DNA of 57,130 nt from CAZTDD01 sp964612675. Lineage in GTDB: Bacteria; Hinthialibacterota; Hinthialibacteria; Hinthialibacterales; JAKPRU01. The notes beneath the pieces are model-generated. The model was not told where the DNA came from. It searched no databases and was given only the letters and a program-made list of their open reading frames with translations. A program made the translations under genes and the position numbers. Shown one piece after another: positions 1-8,743 of this stretch. The first letter of the stretch is position 1. Each line of letters begins with the position of its first letter. The stretch is taken from positions 1 to 57,130 of the forward strand of contig CAZTDD010000031.1 in NCBI GenBank assembly GCA_964612675.1, in the 5' to 3' direction.

Positions 1-51
1 GGAGAGATTTGGAAATGTTGGCAGGAGGAGTCAGTTTTGCAACGTTAGGGT
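1..51. repeat. Truncated copy of a dispersed repeat at the window edge
   Basis: The first 51 bases are identical to 13825-13875. The second copy is preceded by a strong C/G hairpin, so the window probably starts in the middle of a longer multi-copy element where assembly stopped. There is no coding sign. A repeat at a contig edge is a common assembly break, which supports more copies in the genome; this is an inference. Confidence 0.8.
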
Positions 52-98
52 CTACGTAAAACATTTGTCTCTTTGTGGAACACTCGTCACTACGTGAA

Positions 99-130
99 AC
101 GCGCCCCGTGCGGGCGGGCACGGGGCGCGT
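99..130. terminator. GC-rich hairpin after the DUF1080 gene
   Basis: A 12-bp perfect stem (ACGCGCCCCGTG paired with CACGGGGCGCGT) encloses an 8-base loop at 111-118. It lies 35 bases past the stop of the minus-strand DUF1080 gene. There is no clear U-tract on that strand, so it may be a weak or factor-assisted terminator, or simply a palindromic repeat. Confidence 0.4.
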
Positions 131-164
131 CGTTGAATGCAAGAAAAATGCTTGACACAACCGG

Positions 165-1187
165 CTAGTCGAGCGGTTTGATCCAGACGTTTCGGTAGCC
201 GACTCGGTCGCTGTGATCCTGAAGCAGCAGCGGGCCTGTCGGGGCCTCATCGCCGCTTACGCCGCCCGGTGTGGTATGGGACAGAGTCACCTTATCGTGA
301 ATCACCTTCCCGTTGTGGACGACGGTGATTTCGGCGTTCTTGATTTTCTTACCATTTTCGTCGAATCGTGGTGCATAAAACGTGATGTCGTAGGTCTGCC
401 ATTCGAGAGGCGGAAGGCATGCGTTCATTTTAGGGACCGCCAGTTGGTAGATTCCACCGCAGAGATTATCGGCAGGAGCATCTGCGAAACTGTCCAATAC
501 CTGTACCTCGTAGCGACCTTCTACATAGACGCCGCTGTTGCCTCGCGCCTGGCCGCGGTCATTGGGCATGAATGGCGTTTGGAATTCAATGTGATAGCGG
601 GCATCGCCGAACTTTTCTTTTGTCACGATAGAACTCCCGGATAGGCGAGCAGCGCCGTCGCTCTCGATTCTCCATCGGGGCTGTACGATCCAGCTCTTAT
701 CGAAGGTCTCTTTTGCCTCCGGGGTCCACTTGTTCTCGTTGAGCATTAGGACGACCGCACCGTCGGGAGGTTCCATGCCCAAAGTGGGCGACTTGAGCAG
801 AACCCGTTCCATGATGAACTTGTGTGTCGCATTGTCGTTCTTGAATTCCCCAGCGAACGATCCCTGAGACGCCTGGCCGGTGACAGCGTATCTACCGCCG
901 AGTTCCGAGCCGAGGTCGATTTCTCCCTCGAAATAAGTGACTTTTTTCTGAGTTTTCCCGTAGATCTCACCGCCCTTTTCCTCTTCACCGACGTAGAGGA
1001 TCGCCCGATAGGTCGTGTGGCTCTGCGCAACGATTTGCGCATGAATGGGGCGTCCGTTCCAGTCGCCTTCGATGAACTTGCCCTGCCAATTCCCCATCAC
1101 GGGGACCTCGTCGGCTGCTGTTGCGGTGCCAGCTACTAGAAGCGTGAAAAGTAGAAAGAGATTTGCCGTTTTGGTGACTCTCAACAT
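165..1187 (-). CDS. Secreted DUF1080 (3-keto-disaccharide hydrolase family) protein
   Basis: A 340-residue protein with an N-terminal signal peptide (hydrophobic stretch at about residues 8-24, ending in TATAAD). The C-terminal half is a DUF1080 beta-sandwich with the family landmarks GNSGVYVEG, YEVQVLDS and LLLQDHSDRVGYRN. The N-terminal half (about residues 28-120) is a separate beta-rich region rich in charged turns. DUF1080 proteins are concanavalin-like and are annotated as 3-keto-glycoside hydrolases or carbohydrate-binding proteins, acting outside the cytoplasm. The ATG at 1187 was chosen because AAGGAG sits 7 bases upstream and it opens directly into the signal peptide; a longer reading back to 1316 has no leader. 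It stands alone on the minus strand. The exact substrate cannot be read from sequence. Confidence 0.85.
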   Translation of the reverse strand: MLRVTKTANLFLLFTLLVAGTATAADEVPVMGNWQGKFIEGDWNGRPIHAQIVAQSHTTYRAILYVGEEEKGGEIYGKTQKKVTYFEGEIDLGSELGGRYAVTGQASQGSFAGEFKNDNATHKFIMERVLLKSPTLGMEPPDGAVVLMLNENKWTPEAKETFDKSWIVQPRWRIESDGAARLSGSSIVTKEKFGDARYHIEFQTPFMPNDRGQARGNSGVYVEGRYEVQVLDSFADAPADNLCGGIYQLAVPKMNACLPPLEWQTYDITFYAPRFDENGKKIKNAEITVVHNGKVIHDKVTLSHTTPGGVSGDEAPTGPLLLQDHSDRVGYRNVWIKPLD

Positions 1188-1444
1188 CCCTTGGCTCCTT
1201 TTTGGTGTTTGGTGTTTGGATTTCCTACCTAGCAGGAAACTGCATTTTACATCCTTATTTGAGGGGAGACTACGGGTGCGGATGAGGGAGCTGCCATCGG
1301 CGGATTGGCGATACACGTCGTGTCGTTGTTGTGTCGCTAACCGATCCTACGGCGGGGGGAGGGTACGTCAGGGCGGGAGGAGAGTGAATCATGAAGGTAC
1401 GAAGGAGACAGAAGAGAGTCGACTAGCCTCTTGTGTCTTCGGCA

Positions 1445-1467
1445 CCCCGATTGACGAGCAATCGGGG
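1445..1467. repeat. Intergenic palindrome CCCCGATT / AATCGGGG
   Basis: Perfect 8-bp arms (1445-1452 and 1460-1467) flank the 7-base loop GACGAGC. It lies between two copies of the cacgaa repeat. It looks like a REP-type palindrome rather than a terminator, since no gene ends beside it. Confidence 0.5.
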
Positions 1468-1480
1468 CCACCCTGTTAGT

Positions 1481-1517
1481 GAATCGCGAAAGCACGAAGG
1501 AGACACGAAAGCACGAA
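1481..1517. repeat. Dispersed repeat, cacgaaggagacacgaa family, copy 2
   Basis: These 37 bases match 4352-4388 with two differences. A shorter degenerate copy lies at 1386-1410 and another fragment at 41331-41353. All copies are intergenic. They are built from repeating cacgaa words, so the element may grow by slippage. Confidence 0.75.
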
Positions 1518-1659
1518 AAAGGAACAGAAAGACGGATATCAGCGGTACCGCTGGTGTGTGAGTTGTAGTCCTGGACCAGCAGGTGATTTGTGTCGTACGA
1601 TATGAGAACATCCATGTTGAGTAGAAGCCTTTTTCGAAACACGGAAAGGATAGAGCATT

Positions 1660-2859
1660 ATGGTTTTGAAGACGAGTCGGCGTTCATTTATGAAGAAGAC
1701 AGGCAGTTTGCTGGGAGTTTCCTTGGCTGGGCCGAGTGTCTTTTCTGTATCGGCTGCGCAGAAGGAATACCGAGCGGCTGTTATCGGACGGACCGGGCGA
1801 GGGAATTACGGACACGGCTTGGACACAATCTTCAACGGTTTGGAGAATGTGACCGTGGTTGCTGTAGCCGATGAAGATCCGGCCGGTCTTCGGGAAGCGG
1901 TGAAACGATCCGGAGCAAAGCGGTCGTACCTGGATTTCCATGAAATGCTTACGAAAGAGAAGCCGGACATTGTAAGCATCGGCCCCCGGCAACCGGATTG
2001 TCATCGCGAAATGGCTTTGGCCGCCATCGAGGTCGGTGCGCATATCTATGTCGAGAAGCCTTTCACCGAATACCCCGCCGAGGCGGATGAAATCCTCTCA
2101 GCGGCGAAGAAGAAAGGGCTCAAGGTCAGTGTTGCGCATACCCGGCGATACATGGATCATTTTCTTTTAATGAAGAAAGTGTTGGACGAAGGCTATCTTG
2201 GGGATGTTTTAGGCGTTCGCATTCAAGGGAAACAAGATTCACGGGTCGGTGGAGAAGATTTGATTGTTTTGGGTTCACACGACATGGACATTATGCGATT
2301 GTTCTTCGGCGATCCGCAGTGGTGTTTCGCTTCGGTAACCGTGAACGGGCGCGATATCACGAAGGACGATATCCGCAAGGGCAGAGAACCGTATACGGTA
2401 GCGGGCAACACGATTCACGCGGACTATAGGTTCGATAACAACATCCAATGCCACTGGTGTTCTGTTGCGGCTCCCGGAGACTGGAATCAGAGTTACCGGC
2501 ACGGCGACCGGTCGATCAACAAGTGGGGGTTCGATATCTTCGGGACGAAGCGGATCCTTTCTCACCAGGAGAGCATCGGCACGTATGTGCTGGATTTTCC
2601 GTTTATCGCTCCCGGAGATCCGTCAATTCAATGGAAACCGTTACAGGAGGTAGCGAGTATTACCAAACCACCGCGTCTTTCGCATCCGATCCGGAATTTG
2701 ATTTATGCCACCGAAAATGACGCGAAGCCACAATGCAGCGGAGAGGATGCCCGGTGGGCTGTGGAGATGGTGTGCGCTGTCTATCATTCGCAACGACAAA
2801 AAGCACGCGTACCGTTTCCTCTGGAAGACCGGGGGCATCCGTTGAACGATTACTATTAA
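1660..2859 (+). CDS. Twin-arginine Gfo/Idh/MocA family oxidoreductase
   Basis: A 399-residue NAD(P)-dependent oxidoreductase with an exported-type leader. Residues 6-12 form a twin-arginine motif (SRRSFMK), followed by a hydrophobic stretch and an AAQ cleavage region. The Rossmann domain follows (VIGRTGRGNYG, an altered GxGxxG), with the family EKP motif at about residues 132-134 in YVEKPF. The catalytic half has the SHDMDIMRLFFGD segment, where the family usually has a GxHxxD pattern. Enzymes of this family oxidise or dehydrate sugars and inositols; the leader implies periplasmic action with a bound cofactor, as in glucose-fructose oxidoreductase. The start was chosen because the Tat motif lies just inside it, with AAAGGA upstream. 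The next gene is convergent. The substrate is unknown. Confidence 0.85.
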   Translation: MVLKTSRRSFMKKTGSLLGVSLAGPSVFSVSAAQKEYRAAVIGRTGRGNYGHGLDTIFNGLENVTVVAVADEDPAGLREAVKRSGAKRSYLDFHEMLTKEKPDIVSIGPRQPDCHREMALAAIEVGAHIYVEKPFTEYPAEADEILSAAKKKGLKVSVAHTRRYMDHFLLMKKVLDEGYLGDVLGVRIQGKQDSRVGGEDLIVLGSHDMDIMRLFFGDPQWCFASVTVNGRDITKDDIRKGREPYTVAGNTIHADYRFDNNIQCHWCSVAAPGDWNQSYRHGDRSINKWGFDIFGTKRILSHQESIGTYVLDFPFIAPGDPSIQWKPLQEVASITKPPRLSHPIRNLIYATENDAKPQCSGEDARWAVEMVCAVYHSQRQKARVPFPLEDRGHPLNDYY

Positions 2860-2872
2860 GAAAGCGTGTTTT

Positions 2873-2940
2873 GGTGGGTTACGCTCCGCGGAAGTGGATC
2901 TACTCATCGCGCAGCGGTCTTGTCGCTAACCCACCCTACG
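2873..2940. repeat. Palindromic intergenic repeat GGTGGGTTA...TAACCCACC
   Basis: The inverted arms at 2873-2881 and 2927-2935 enclose 45 bases, ending with CCTACG. A shorter relative with a smaller loop lies at 41291-41322 (TAGGGTGGGCT...AGCCCACCA), and a partial one near 1331-1358. It lies between two convergent genes, so it could also form a bidirectional transcript end. It is best read as a dispersed REP-like element. Confidence 0.6.
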
Positions 2941-2993
2941 CTAATTCTCCCAACGCGTTAATCGTCGATGCGCTTTGACTGACCTTTGGTCGC

Positions 2994-4253
2994 TCAAATC
3001 TCGGGCAGCTTGTAGGGGTCGCGCCGGGGGCGATCCAGATATTGATTCGCGTCGTCATCATTGAGGAATCGCTCTTCTTTGGGCGACCACTGGAGTTTAC
3101 GGCCGGCCCACCGTGCGATATTCCCCAGGTGACACACCGTGGCTGACCGATGCCCGATTTCCACGTCCGCTATCGGTTTCTCCCGCGACCGAATACAGTC
3201 AAACCAATTCCTCATGTGGTTATTGCTGATATAGAGTTCTATTTCGCCCTCTTTGTGCACAGGTTTTCCGATTTCGGGCGGAGCCGCTTGGTACTTACCA
3301 CGATCGACCAGAATGGTTCCCTTATCGCCTACGAACAACGCGCCGCCGGCCGGTCCCTTATTGTCGAGTCTCAACTCGATATTGCTTTCGTATCGATAAC
3401 GCACCTCGCAGGTCATACTTCTAGAGCCTTCGGGCCAAACCTCGACCGGACCGCTTTCGTCCATTCCGAGCGCCCACTGGATCATGTCCAACCCGTGCGA
3501 GCCCCATCCAGTCATTTCACCGCCCGAATAAGGATACAATGAAATCCATCCAGGTTTGGCGCGTGGGCGGTGGATATCCTCATGGTATCCCCGGACTTCG
3601 TTCATGCCGCACCAGGTTTCCCAATCAAGTCCCTCGGGTACCGACTCGCTCGGAAAATACTGGTCCCAAGGGCTGGGATAGTTGTGACCGTGTATCATCT
3701 GTATTTTCCCCAGCCTACGATTCCGTACCAATTGACAGCCGATACGGGACTCTTTCATCGAGCGTTGTTGACTGCCGGTTTGAAACACGCGCTTGTATTT
3801 CCGGACAGCCTTTACCATCACACGTCCTTCGTGGATCGTGAGTGTCATCGGTTTTTCACAGTAGACATCTTTGCCCGCCATACAGGCGTGAATCGAGTTC
3901 AGCGCATGCCAGTGATCCGGCGTAGCGATAACCACTGCATCGATATCGTCCGATTCCAGCATTCTGCGGTAGTCTGTGTATGTTCGGACGTTTTTACGTC
4001 CTGCCTCGCGCGCCTTGAGGCGATCCTCGCTTACGTCAGCCAATGCGACGATTCGTCCGTCGGAGGGAACCGCCCCCATCAACGATCCTCCACGGCGACC
4101 GACACCAATGAAGCCAAGGCCGATGGTTTCGTTCGGACCGATTCCGGCGAGTACCGTCGAGGGCAGGATCGTAGGAAGTGTAACGATCCCGGCGCCGTAG
4201 GTCGCGCTTGCGGCTAGAAATCGTCTTCGGGTGGTTTGTGTTTTTCGTTGCAT
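2994..4253 (-). CDS. Twin-arginine Gfo/Idh/MocA family oxidoreductase
   Basis: A 419-residue protein with a Tat leader (TTRRRFLAAS, residues 7-16) and a Rossmann fold opening at GFIGVGRRGGSL. The EKP motif is in YCEKPMT (about residues 134-136) and is preceded by ATPDHWHAL, typical of the planctomycete-type branch. The C-terminal half carries GSHGLDMIQWALGMDESGPVEV in separate short motifs (GSHGLDM, QWALGMD), and ends with a PYKLPEI tail. The family oxidises cyclic polyols and sugars; the leader points to a folded, cofactor-loaded periplasmic enzyme. The start is supported by GGAGG 8 bases upstream. It is convergent with the preceding Gfo/Idh gene and co-directional with the URO-D-like gene upstream, from which it is separated by a repeat-bearing gap. 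The substrate cannot be assigned. Confidence 0.88.
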   Translation of the reverse strand: MQRKTQTTRRRFLAASATYGAGIVTLPTILPSTVLAGIGPNETIGLGFIGVGRRGGSLMGAVPSDGRIVALADVSEDRLKAREAGRKNVRTYTDYRRMLESDDIDAVVIATPDHWHALNSIHACMAGKDVYCEKPMTLTIHEGRVMVKAVRKYKRVFQTGSQQRSMKESRIGCQLVRNRRLGKIQMIHGHNYPSPWDQYFPSESVPEGLDWETWCGMNEVRGYHEDIHRPRAKPGWISLYPYSGGEMTGWGSHGLDMIQWALGMDESGPVEVWPEGSRSMTCEVRYRYESNIELRLDNKGPAGGALFVGDKGTILVDRGKYQAAPPEIGKPVHKEGEIELYISNNHMRNWFDCIRSREKPIADVEIGHRSATVCHLGNIARWAGRKLQWSPKEERFLNDDDANQYLDRPRRDPYKLPEI

Positions 4254-4351
4254 GGCATGTTCCTCCGGTCACAGTGTTCTCAAATAGAATAGCATAGATG
4301 AGGTTTGGAGTGATTGGATGGGGGCGGGGTAGAGACGTTGTCCGATTATTG

Positions 4352-4388
4352 GAATCACGAAGGCACGAAGGAGACACGAAAGCACGAA
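4352..4388. repeat. Dispersed repeat, cacgaaggagacacgaa family, copy 3
   Basis: Nearly identical (35 of 37 bases) to 1481-1517. It lies in the 203-base gap between two minus-strand genes and contains no gene of its own. Confidence 0.75.
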
Positions 4389-4456
4389 GACAAGGAGAAT
4401 CCAGAAGTACAACTCCTGGATCGGGAGTCGAAGCTCTGCTGGGTTGCCAAGCGATC

Positions 4457-5506
4457 CTATCTGCTGCTCTGCTGCACGACGTCGACCATTGTCCTGAGAT
4501 TGTTTGCGGGGGTGCCCGGCGATACACCGCCGCCTGCAGAGATTAGCAGCGGTCCGCAGTCGTCGATTTTCTGTAAGAGGTCTTCCGTTGCTTTTCTTAC
4601 TTGCTCCTCCGTACCGTTTACCAGGACATCCACCGGGGGGATGTTGCCCATCAGCGCGATATCCGGCCCAAGCAATTCTCTTGCATGCCGAAGATCGATC
4701 TCATGAGTCAGGTTGAACACATCTATTCCGATGGTCCGCAGGCCGGGATAGATGTGTTCGTTCGGCGTGTCGTTGTGAAAAATGTGAAACAGCTCCGGGA
4801 AACTGTCAAAGATCTTTTTGACAAAAGGAAACGCAAATGTCTCAGCGTCTTCCGGGCTCATCATGCCGACGACATCGTCCAATACTAGTACTCCCAGTGG
4901 ATCGGCGATCCTTCGCAGCTGGCTTTGGAGCCAATGGATGCACAGCATAGTGGTTTTCTCCAGGAGTTTGAGACTGTTTTCTGGTTCCAGTTTTATGCCC
5001 AGTAGAAAATCCGTGACGCCGATCAGATGCGAAGCGGTTGCCAAGGGGCCGCGTGCCGCCACGATGCGCGGAGTGAGATTTTTCTTCGCCAACGTTGGTC
5101 TGACACGTTCATACTGTCGTAGTATGACCGGCATGAGTCCGTCTTTTTCGGGATCGGGGATGTCGGTGTCCAACAGTGCGGGCAATCCCCCGGGATACCC
5201 CCGGATGGACGGAGGAGAGACGTGGCTCCATTCGATACGGCCTCCCCATCCACTCGGTTCGGCAGCCATACCGAACTCGACCCACATGTCGGGAATGAAA
5301 GCGACCTCAGGGAAATCGTCGTGGACCCGGAGATAGGTGTCCAGCCAGGTTTTCTCATCAAAATAAAAATCGAGCGTGTCGATTCCTGCATAGCCCGGCA
5401 GCCATGGGGAATCGATAATCAAACAGACCATGGTCTTGTTTTTGACTTTGCTTCGCAGGATGTTCTCGAACTTGTTCAGCGGTTTTGAATAGGCATCGTC
5501 TTTCAT
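4457..5506 (-). CDS. Uroporphyrinogen decarboxylase (URO-D)-like methyltransferase-type protein
   Basis: A 349-residue cytoplasmic protein of the URO-D / MtaA / CmuA superfamily (TIM barrel). Supporting segments are the central LVLDDVVGMMSPEDAE and FHNDTPNEHI regions, the GIDVFNLTHEID strand, and the C-terminal GGGVSPGTPANNL followed by a short helix. It lacks the conserved N-terminal PVWxMRQAGR of true HemE, so it is probably not a haem enzyme. Relatives often act on methyl groups with corrinoid proteins, or are of unknown function near sugar catabolism genes. The ATG is preceded by GGAGT 11 bases upstream. It is divergent from the Gfo/Idh pair at 5.8-8.1 kb across a 320-base gap. No corrinoid protein is nearby, so the partner is unknown. 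Confidence 0.75.
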   Translation of the reverse strand: MKDDAYSKPLNKFENILRSKVKNKTMVCLIIDSPWLPGYAGIDTLDFYFDEKTWLDTYLRVHDDFPEVAFIPDMWVEFGMAAEPSGWGGRIEWSHVSPPSIRGYPGGLPALLDTDIPDPEKDGLMPVILRQYERVRPTLAKKNLTPRIVAARGPLATASHLIGVTDFLLGIKLEPENSLKLLEKTTMLCIHWLQSQLRRIADPLGVLVLDDVVGMMSPEDAETFAFPFVKKIFDSFPELFHIFHNDTPNEHIYPGLRTIGIDVFNLTHEIDLRHARELLGPDIALMGNIPPVDVLVNGTEEQVRKATEDLLQKIDDCGPLLISAGGGVSPGTPANNLRTMVDVVQQSSR

Positions 5507-5826
5507 GTTGAACTTTTACTCCAATTTGTGTCCGCTACAGAATTGTCTCAGGCAACAACCTCCACAATTTCTTCTATCGACCGACCAGCGTCAAGAGGGC
5601 ATGGACCAAACGACATGAATGTCGATCCCGGGGTCTTCGGTGAATATGGTACATGCGGCGCCGCTCTAGGCCGATACACTCTTTTATTCTGGTTGACACC
5701 GGATATGTGAAGACTTAGACTGAATTTTCGGACTTTTCGAACAACGCAACGCGCGCTGCGGTTTATCGGACTCCGATTGTGCCACACCCCGCAGAACTCG
5801 GCGATACCCATGGAGAGAAACGAATC
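5507..5826. other. Divergent promoter region, no gene
   Basis: This gap separates the URO-D-like gene (minus) from the Gfo/Idh pair (plus). It holds no gene. One promoter candidate for the plus strand is described separately. I saw no riboswitch. Confidence 0.5.
5693..5721 (+). promoter_or_regulatory. Candidate sigma-70 promoter for the Gfo/Idh pair
   Basis: TTGACA at 5693-5698 (a perfect -35) is followed after 17 bases by TAGACT at 5716-5721 (4 of 6 to the -10 consensus). It would start transcription about 100 bases before the ATG at 5827. Confidence 0.4.
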
Positions 5827-6987
5827 ATGCTGCATGTAGCGATTGTCGGTACAGGTGCCATATCGAAGACCCATATTGAAACGTATTCGAAGTTCCCGGA
5901 ACAGTGCAAAGTAGCCGCCCTTGTCGACACGGATCGTGACAAAGCGGAGAAAAGAAAGACCGAGTGCGGTTTGGATGTTCCGGTATTCGACAGCCACCAT
6001 GCGCTGACAGATCAAGCCGATATCGATCTGGTGTCTGTCTGTACGCCTCCGTATACGCATGCGGATATCTGTGTGGATCTTCTCAATGCGGGCAAACATG
6101 TGATCTGTGAAAAACCGATGGCGCCCTGTTTGGACGACTGCGATCGTATGCTCAAGGCAAGCGTAACAAGCGGGAAACATCTTTCGATTATCGCCCAGAA
6201 TCGATTTCGGACTCCGATACGGAAACTGAAGTCGGTGCTCGAATCGGGAGTCGCCGGGAGTGTGCTGCACGTGCAGGTCGATTCGTTTTGGTGGCGGGGA
6301 CATTGTTATTACGACCTTTGGTGGCGTGGTACGTGGGAGAAAGAGGGCGGTGGCTGTACGTTGAATCATGCGGTTCATCACATCGATATGTTTCAGTGGA
6401 TGATGGGGATGCCCACGGAAGTGCACGCCGTTATGAGCAACACCGCCCACGATAATGCCGAAGTGGAAGATCTTTCTATCGCTGTCTTAAAATACGCGAA
6501 TGGGTCTCTTGCACAGTTGACAAGCTCGGTCGTTCATCACGGCGAGGAGCAGCAACTGGTTTTTCAAGCGGAGAAGGCAAGGATTTCTTTTCCGTGGCGG
6601 GTTTATGCGTCGGTCGCGCGAAGCAACGGCTTTCCTGAAAGAAACACTGACTTGGAAAAGGAAATTGACACGCTATACAATCGGTCTCCCGACTTGGAAT
6701 ACGAAGGGCATGTCGGACAGATCCATGAAGTACTTATCGCAATCAACACCGGCGGCAAGATCCTTGTCGATGCACGTGAGGGACGAAATACGCTGGAACT
6801 GATCACCGCCATTTATCAATCCGCGTGTACCGACTCGACTGTACGACTCCCCCTGACGAAGGACAGTCCATTCTATACAGCTAAAGGAATTCAAGAGAAT
6901 GCGATTCACTTTTATGAGAAGGGCGAATCGGTGGAAGGGTTCGGGGACGAAGATATCGTAGTTGGTTCAAGTACCGATCAATCATAA
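5827..6987 (+). CDS. Cytoplasmic Gfo/Idh/MocA family oxidoreductase
   Basis: A 386-residue dehydrogenase without a leader. The Rossmann motif GTGAISKTH lies at residues 8-16, ALVDTD marks the end of the second strand, and EKP is present in VICEKPMAP. The catalytic half has LNHAVHHIDMFQWMMG, which supplies the family His and Asp. It likely oxidises a sugar or inositol derivative in the cytosol. The ATG at 5827 was chosen over a longer reading from 5779 because it begins at the first beta strand and GGAGAG lies about 10 bases upstream. The next Gfo/Idh gene follows after 23 bases, so the two form an operon. They are divergent from the URO-D-like gene, with which they may be functionally linked. 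Confidence 0.88.
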   Translation: MLHVAIVGTGAISKTHIETYSKFPEQCKVAALVDTDRDKAEKRKTECGLDVPVFDSHHALTDQADIDLVSVCTPPYTHADICVDLLNAGKHVICEKPMAPCLDDCDRMLKASVTSGKHLSIIAQNRFRTPIRKLKSVLESGVAGSVLHVQVDSFWWRGHCYYDLWWRGTWEKEGGGCTLNHAVHHIDMFQWMMGMPTEVHAVMSNTAHDNAEVEDLSIAVLKYANGSLAQLTSSVVHHGEEQQLVFQAEKARISFPWRVYASVARSNGFPERNTDLEKEIDTLYNRSPDLEYEGHVGQIHEVLIAINTGGKILVDAREGRNTLELITAIYQSACTDSTVRLPLTKDSPFYTAKGIQENAIHFYEKGESVEGFGDEDIVVGSSTDQS

Positions 6988-7010
6988 TTGCAAAAGCAAG
7001 GAGAATCAGG

Positions 7011-8084
7011 ATGTCTAAGGCCGATGGGATGATGTACGCCCCGAAAGGCAAACCGAATCCGGTTTGTAAGAAGGGAGAATTCCGTTTTGCGGCCGTGGCG
7101 TTGAATCACGGTCATATTTACGGGATGACGAACGGTTTGCTCGAATCCGGTGGGGAGCTGGTTTGGGTTTACGATCCGGATCCCGCGAAAGTCGAAGCGT
7201 TTCAAGAAGCATACCCGGAAGTAAGGGTCGCTTCGTCTGAAGAACAGGTGTTGGAAGACGAATCATTGAATCTGGTTGCGGGGGCGGCGGTGACCTCGGA
7301 GCGTTGTGCGCTCGGCCTGCGTGTAATGGATCACGGAAAACATTATCTCAGCGACAAAGCTTCGTTTACGACCTTTGAACAGCTTGAGCAGGCACGTGCG
7401 AAAGTCGCAGAAACGGGTCTTATTTGGGCGGTTTGCTACAGTGAGCGGGTTCACAACGAGAGTGCCGTTTTCGCGGGACAATTAATAAAAGACGGTGCGA
7501 TCGGGCGAGTTTTACAGGTGATCAATATTGCCCCTCATCGTTTGAATGCTCCGAGCCGGCCGGAGTGGTTTTTTATCCGAGAGAAATACGGCGGTGTTTT
7601 GTGCGATATCGGCAGTCATCAAATTGAGCAGTTTCTGTATTATGCGGATGTGGAAGAGGCGGAGATTACGTACAGCCGCGTCGCGAATTACAATCATCCG
7701 CAATATCCGGAGTTGGAGGATTTCGGCGAAGCCCTGTTGACGGGAAGTAACGGGGCGACGATGTATTTTCGGGTGGATTGGTTTACTCCCGACGGCTTGG
7801 GCGTTTGGGGAGACGGGCGAACCTTCATACTCGGAACGGAAGGTTCGATTGAATTGAGAAAATACATCGATGTTGCGCGTTCGGAGGAGGGCGACCATAT
7901 TTATTTGATCGATAACGAAAAAACACAACATCTGCCGGTAAGCGGGAAAGTGGGGTTTCCTTATTTCGGTCACCTGATTTTGGATTGTCTGAACGGAACG
8001 GAGACCGCGATGCCGCAGAAGCATACGTTTTTGGCGGCGCAGCTGAGTCTTGAAGCGCAGGCGAAGGCGCTTCGAATTGTCTAA
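7011..8084 (+). CDS. Gfo/Idh/MocA family protein with an altered EKP motif
   Basis: A 357-residue protein with no leader. The fold is recognisable from AVALNHGHIYGMTNGLL (a Rossmann start without the glycine triplet), VYDPDPAKVEAF, and GGVLCDIGSHQIEQFLYY in the catalytic half. The usual EKP is replaced by DKA in LSDKASF; the central lysine is kept. The missing GxGxxG and altered motif suggest a divergent branch, perhaps with another cofactor use or a non-catalytic role. The start has AAGGAG 9 bases upstream. It is the second gene of a pair with the upstream Gfo/Idh gene, and its last 4 bases overlap the end of the convergent pseudopilin gene. Confidence 0.82.
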   Translation: MSKADGMMYAPKGKPNPVCKKGEFRFAAVALNHGHIYGMTNGLLESGGELVWVYDPDPAKVEAFQEAYPEVRVASSEEQVLEDESLNLVAGAAVTSERCALGLRVMDHGKHYLSDKASFTTFEQLEQARAKVAETGLIWAVCYSERVHNESAVFAGQLIKDGAIGRVLQVINIAPHRLNAPSRPEWFFIREKYGGVLCDIGSHQIEQFLYYADVEEAEITYSRVANYNHPQYPELEDFGEALLTGSNGATMYFRVDWFTPDGLGVWGDGRTFILGTEGSIELRKYIDVARSEEGDHIYLIDNEKTQHLPVSGKVGFPYFGHLILDCLNGTETAMPQKHTFLAAQLSLEAQAKALRIV

Positions 8085-8743
8085 TCTGCGGTGGAGCCTT
8101 CGCCCGTTCGGTAGATGATATCCCCGGCGCTGATCACACCGTTCGTGGTTTGATAGGGAATTCCGATCGAGTAGCCGCGGCTTTGCCAGTCGGCGTCCGG
8201 TCCGATTCCGAGGAGCGCCCATTCGTTCATCTGAAGCGGCTTGAGTCCCCAGGTTTCCGCGTTTCCGGGCAGGAGCAATTTGAGATTGTGATTCTCGCCG
8301 AGGAAAGGCGGTTCTTTATCGCCGTAAATGAATGAGCCTTCCGAGGTGGTTAGGAAATCGGAGCCCTCCCCCTGTTTTGCATTCACGTTGAACGGATCGA
8401 CAGGAATGCTTGACATGTAGGAGACCGGCGTGGTCAATGGACCGAGCACCTGAATCATTGTGCGGTTCATTGAATTGTTGAACGGGGGGACACCGAGTTT
8501 TGTGATTCGTTCGATTCCGAGTTGCGTATCGTCGTCCCAGAAATCGACCAACAGGTAGCCATGGTCAAGACGGAACGCTTCGATTGCTGTGCCGAGACTG
8601 CGCATATCCGCCATACCGCGTGCGACCTTGGCCCTCACCTGTGCGTTCAAGAAATTCGGGACTGCAATTGCTGCGAGGATTCCGATAATCGCCACGACAA
8701 TGAGTAGTTCAATCAAGGTGAATCCAGTTTGACGACGTATCAC
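8081..8743 (-). CDS. Type II secretion / type IV pilin-like pseudopilin
   Basis: A 220-residue prepilin-like protein. Residues 7-12 (G/FTLIE) form the prepilin peptidase site, followed by the hydrophobic helix LLIVVAIIGILAAIAV and the PNFLNAQ turn. The remainder (AFRLDHGYL, SIPVDPFN, YSIGIPYQTTNGV, SAGDIIYRTGE) is the C-terminal region common in planctomycete- and Hydrogenedentes-type pseudopilins. After processing it would assemble in a periplasmic pseudopilus or pilus. The start is GTG with AGGAG 7 bases upstream. No other secretion genes are near, which is usual for these orphan prepilins. Its end overlaps the convergent Gfo/Idh gene by 4 bases. Confidence 0.88.
   Translation of the reverse strand: MIRRQTGFTLIELLIVVAIIGILAAIAVPNFLNAQVRAKVARGMADMRSLGTAIEAFRLDHGYLLVDFWDDDTQLGIERITKLGVPPFNNSMNRTMIQVLGPLTTPVSYMSSIPVDPFNVNAKQGEGSDFLTTSEGSFIYGDKEPPFLGENHNLKLLLPGNAETWGLKPLQMNEWALLGIGPDADWQSRGYSIGIPYQTTNGVISAGDIIYRTGEGSTAD

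Larger units (their letters stand above)
1188..1659. other. Gene-free stretch filled with short dispersed repeats
   Basis: This stretch between two divergent genes holds no convincing gene. It carries two copies of a cgaaggagacacgaa-type repeat (1386-1410 and 1481-1517), a CCCCGATT-GACGAGC-AATCGGGG hairpin (1445-1467), and a partial copy near 1331-1358 of the sequence that recurs at 2873-2940. Promoters for both flanking genes must lie here, but none stands out. Confidence 0.6.

Noticed and set aside
3570..4217. Plus-strand frame opposite the second Tat Gfo/Idh gene
   Set aside because: Antisense shadow; the minus-strand gene has Rossmann and EKP motifs and a good ribosome site.
4457..5506. 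hemE (haem biosynthesis)
   Set aside because: The N-terminal HemE signature is missing and no haem genes are near.
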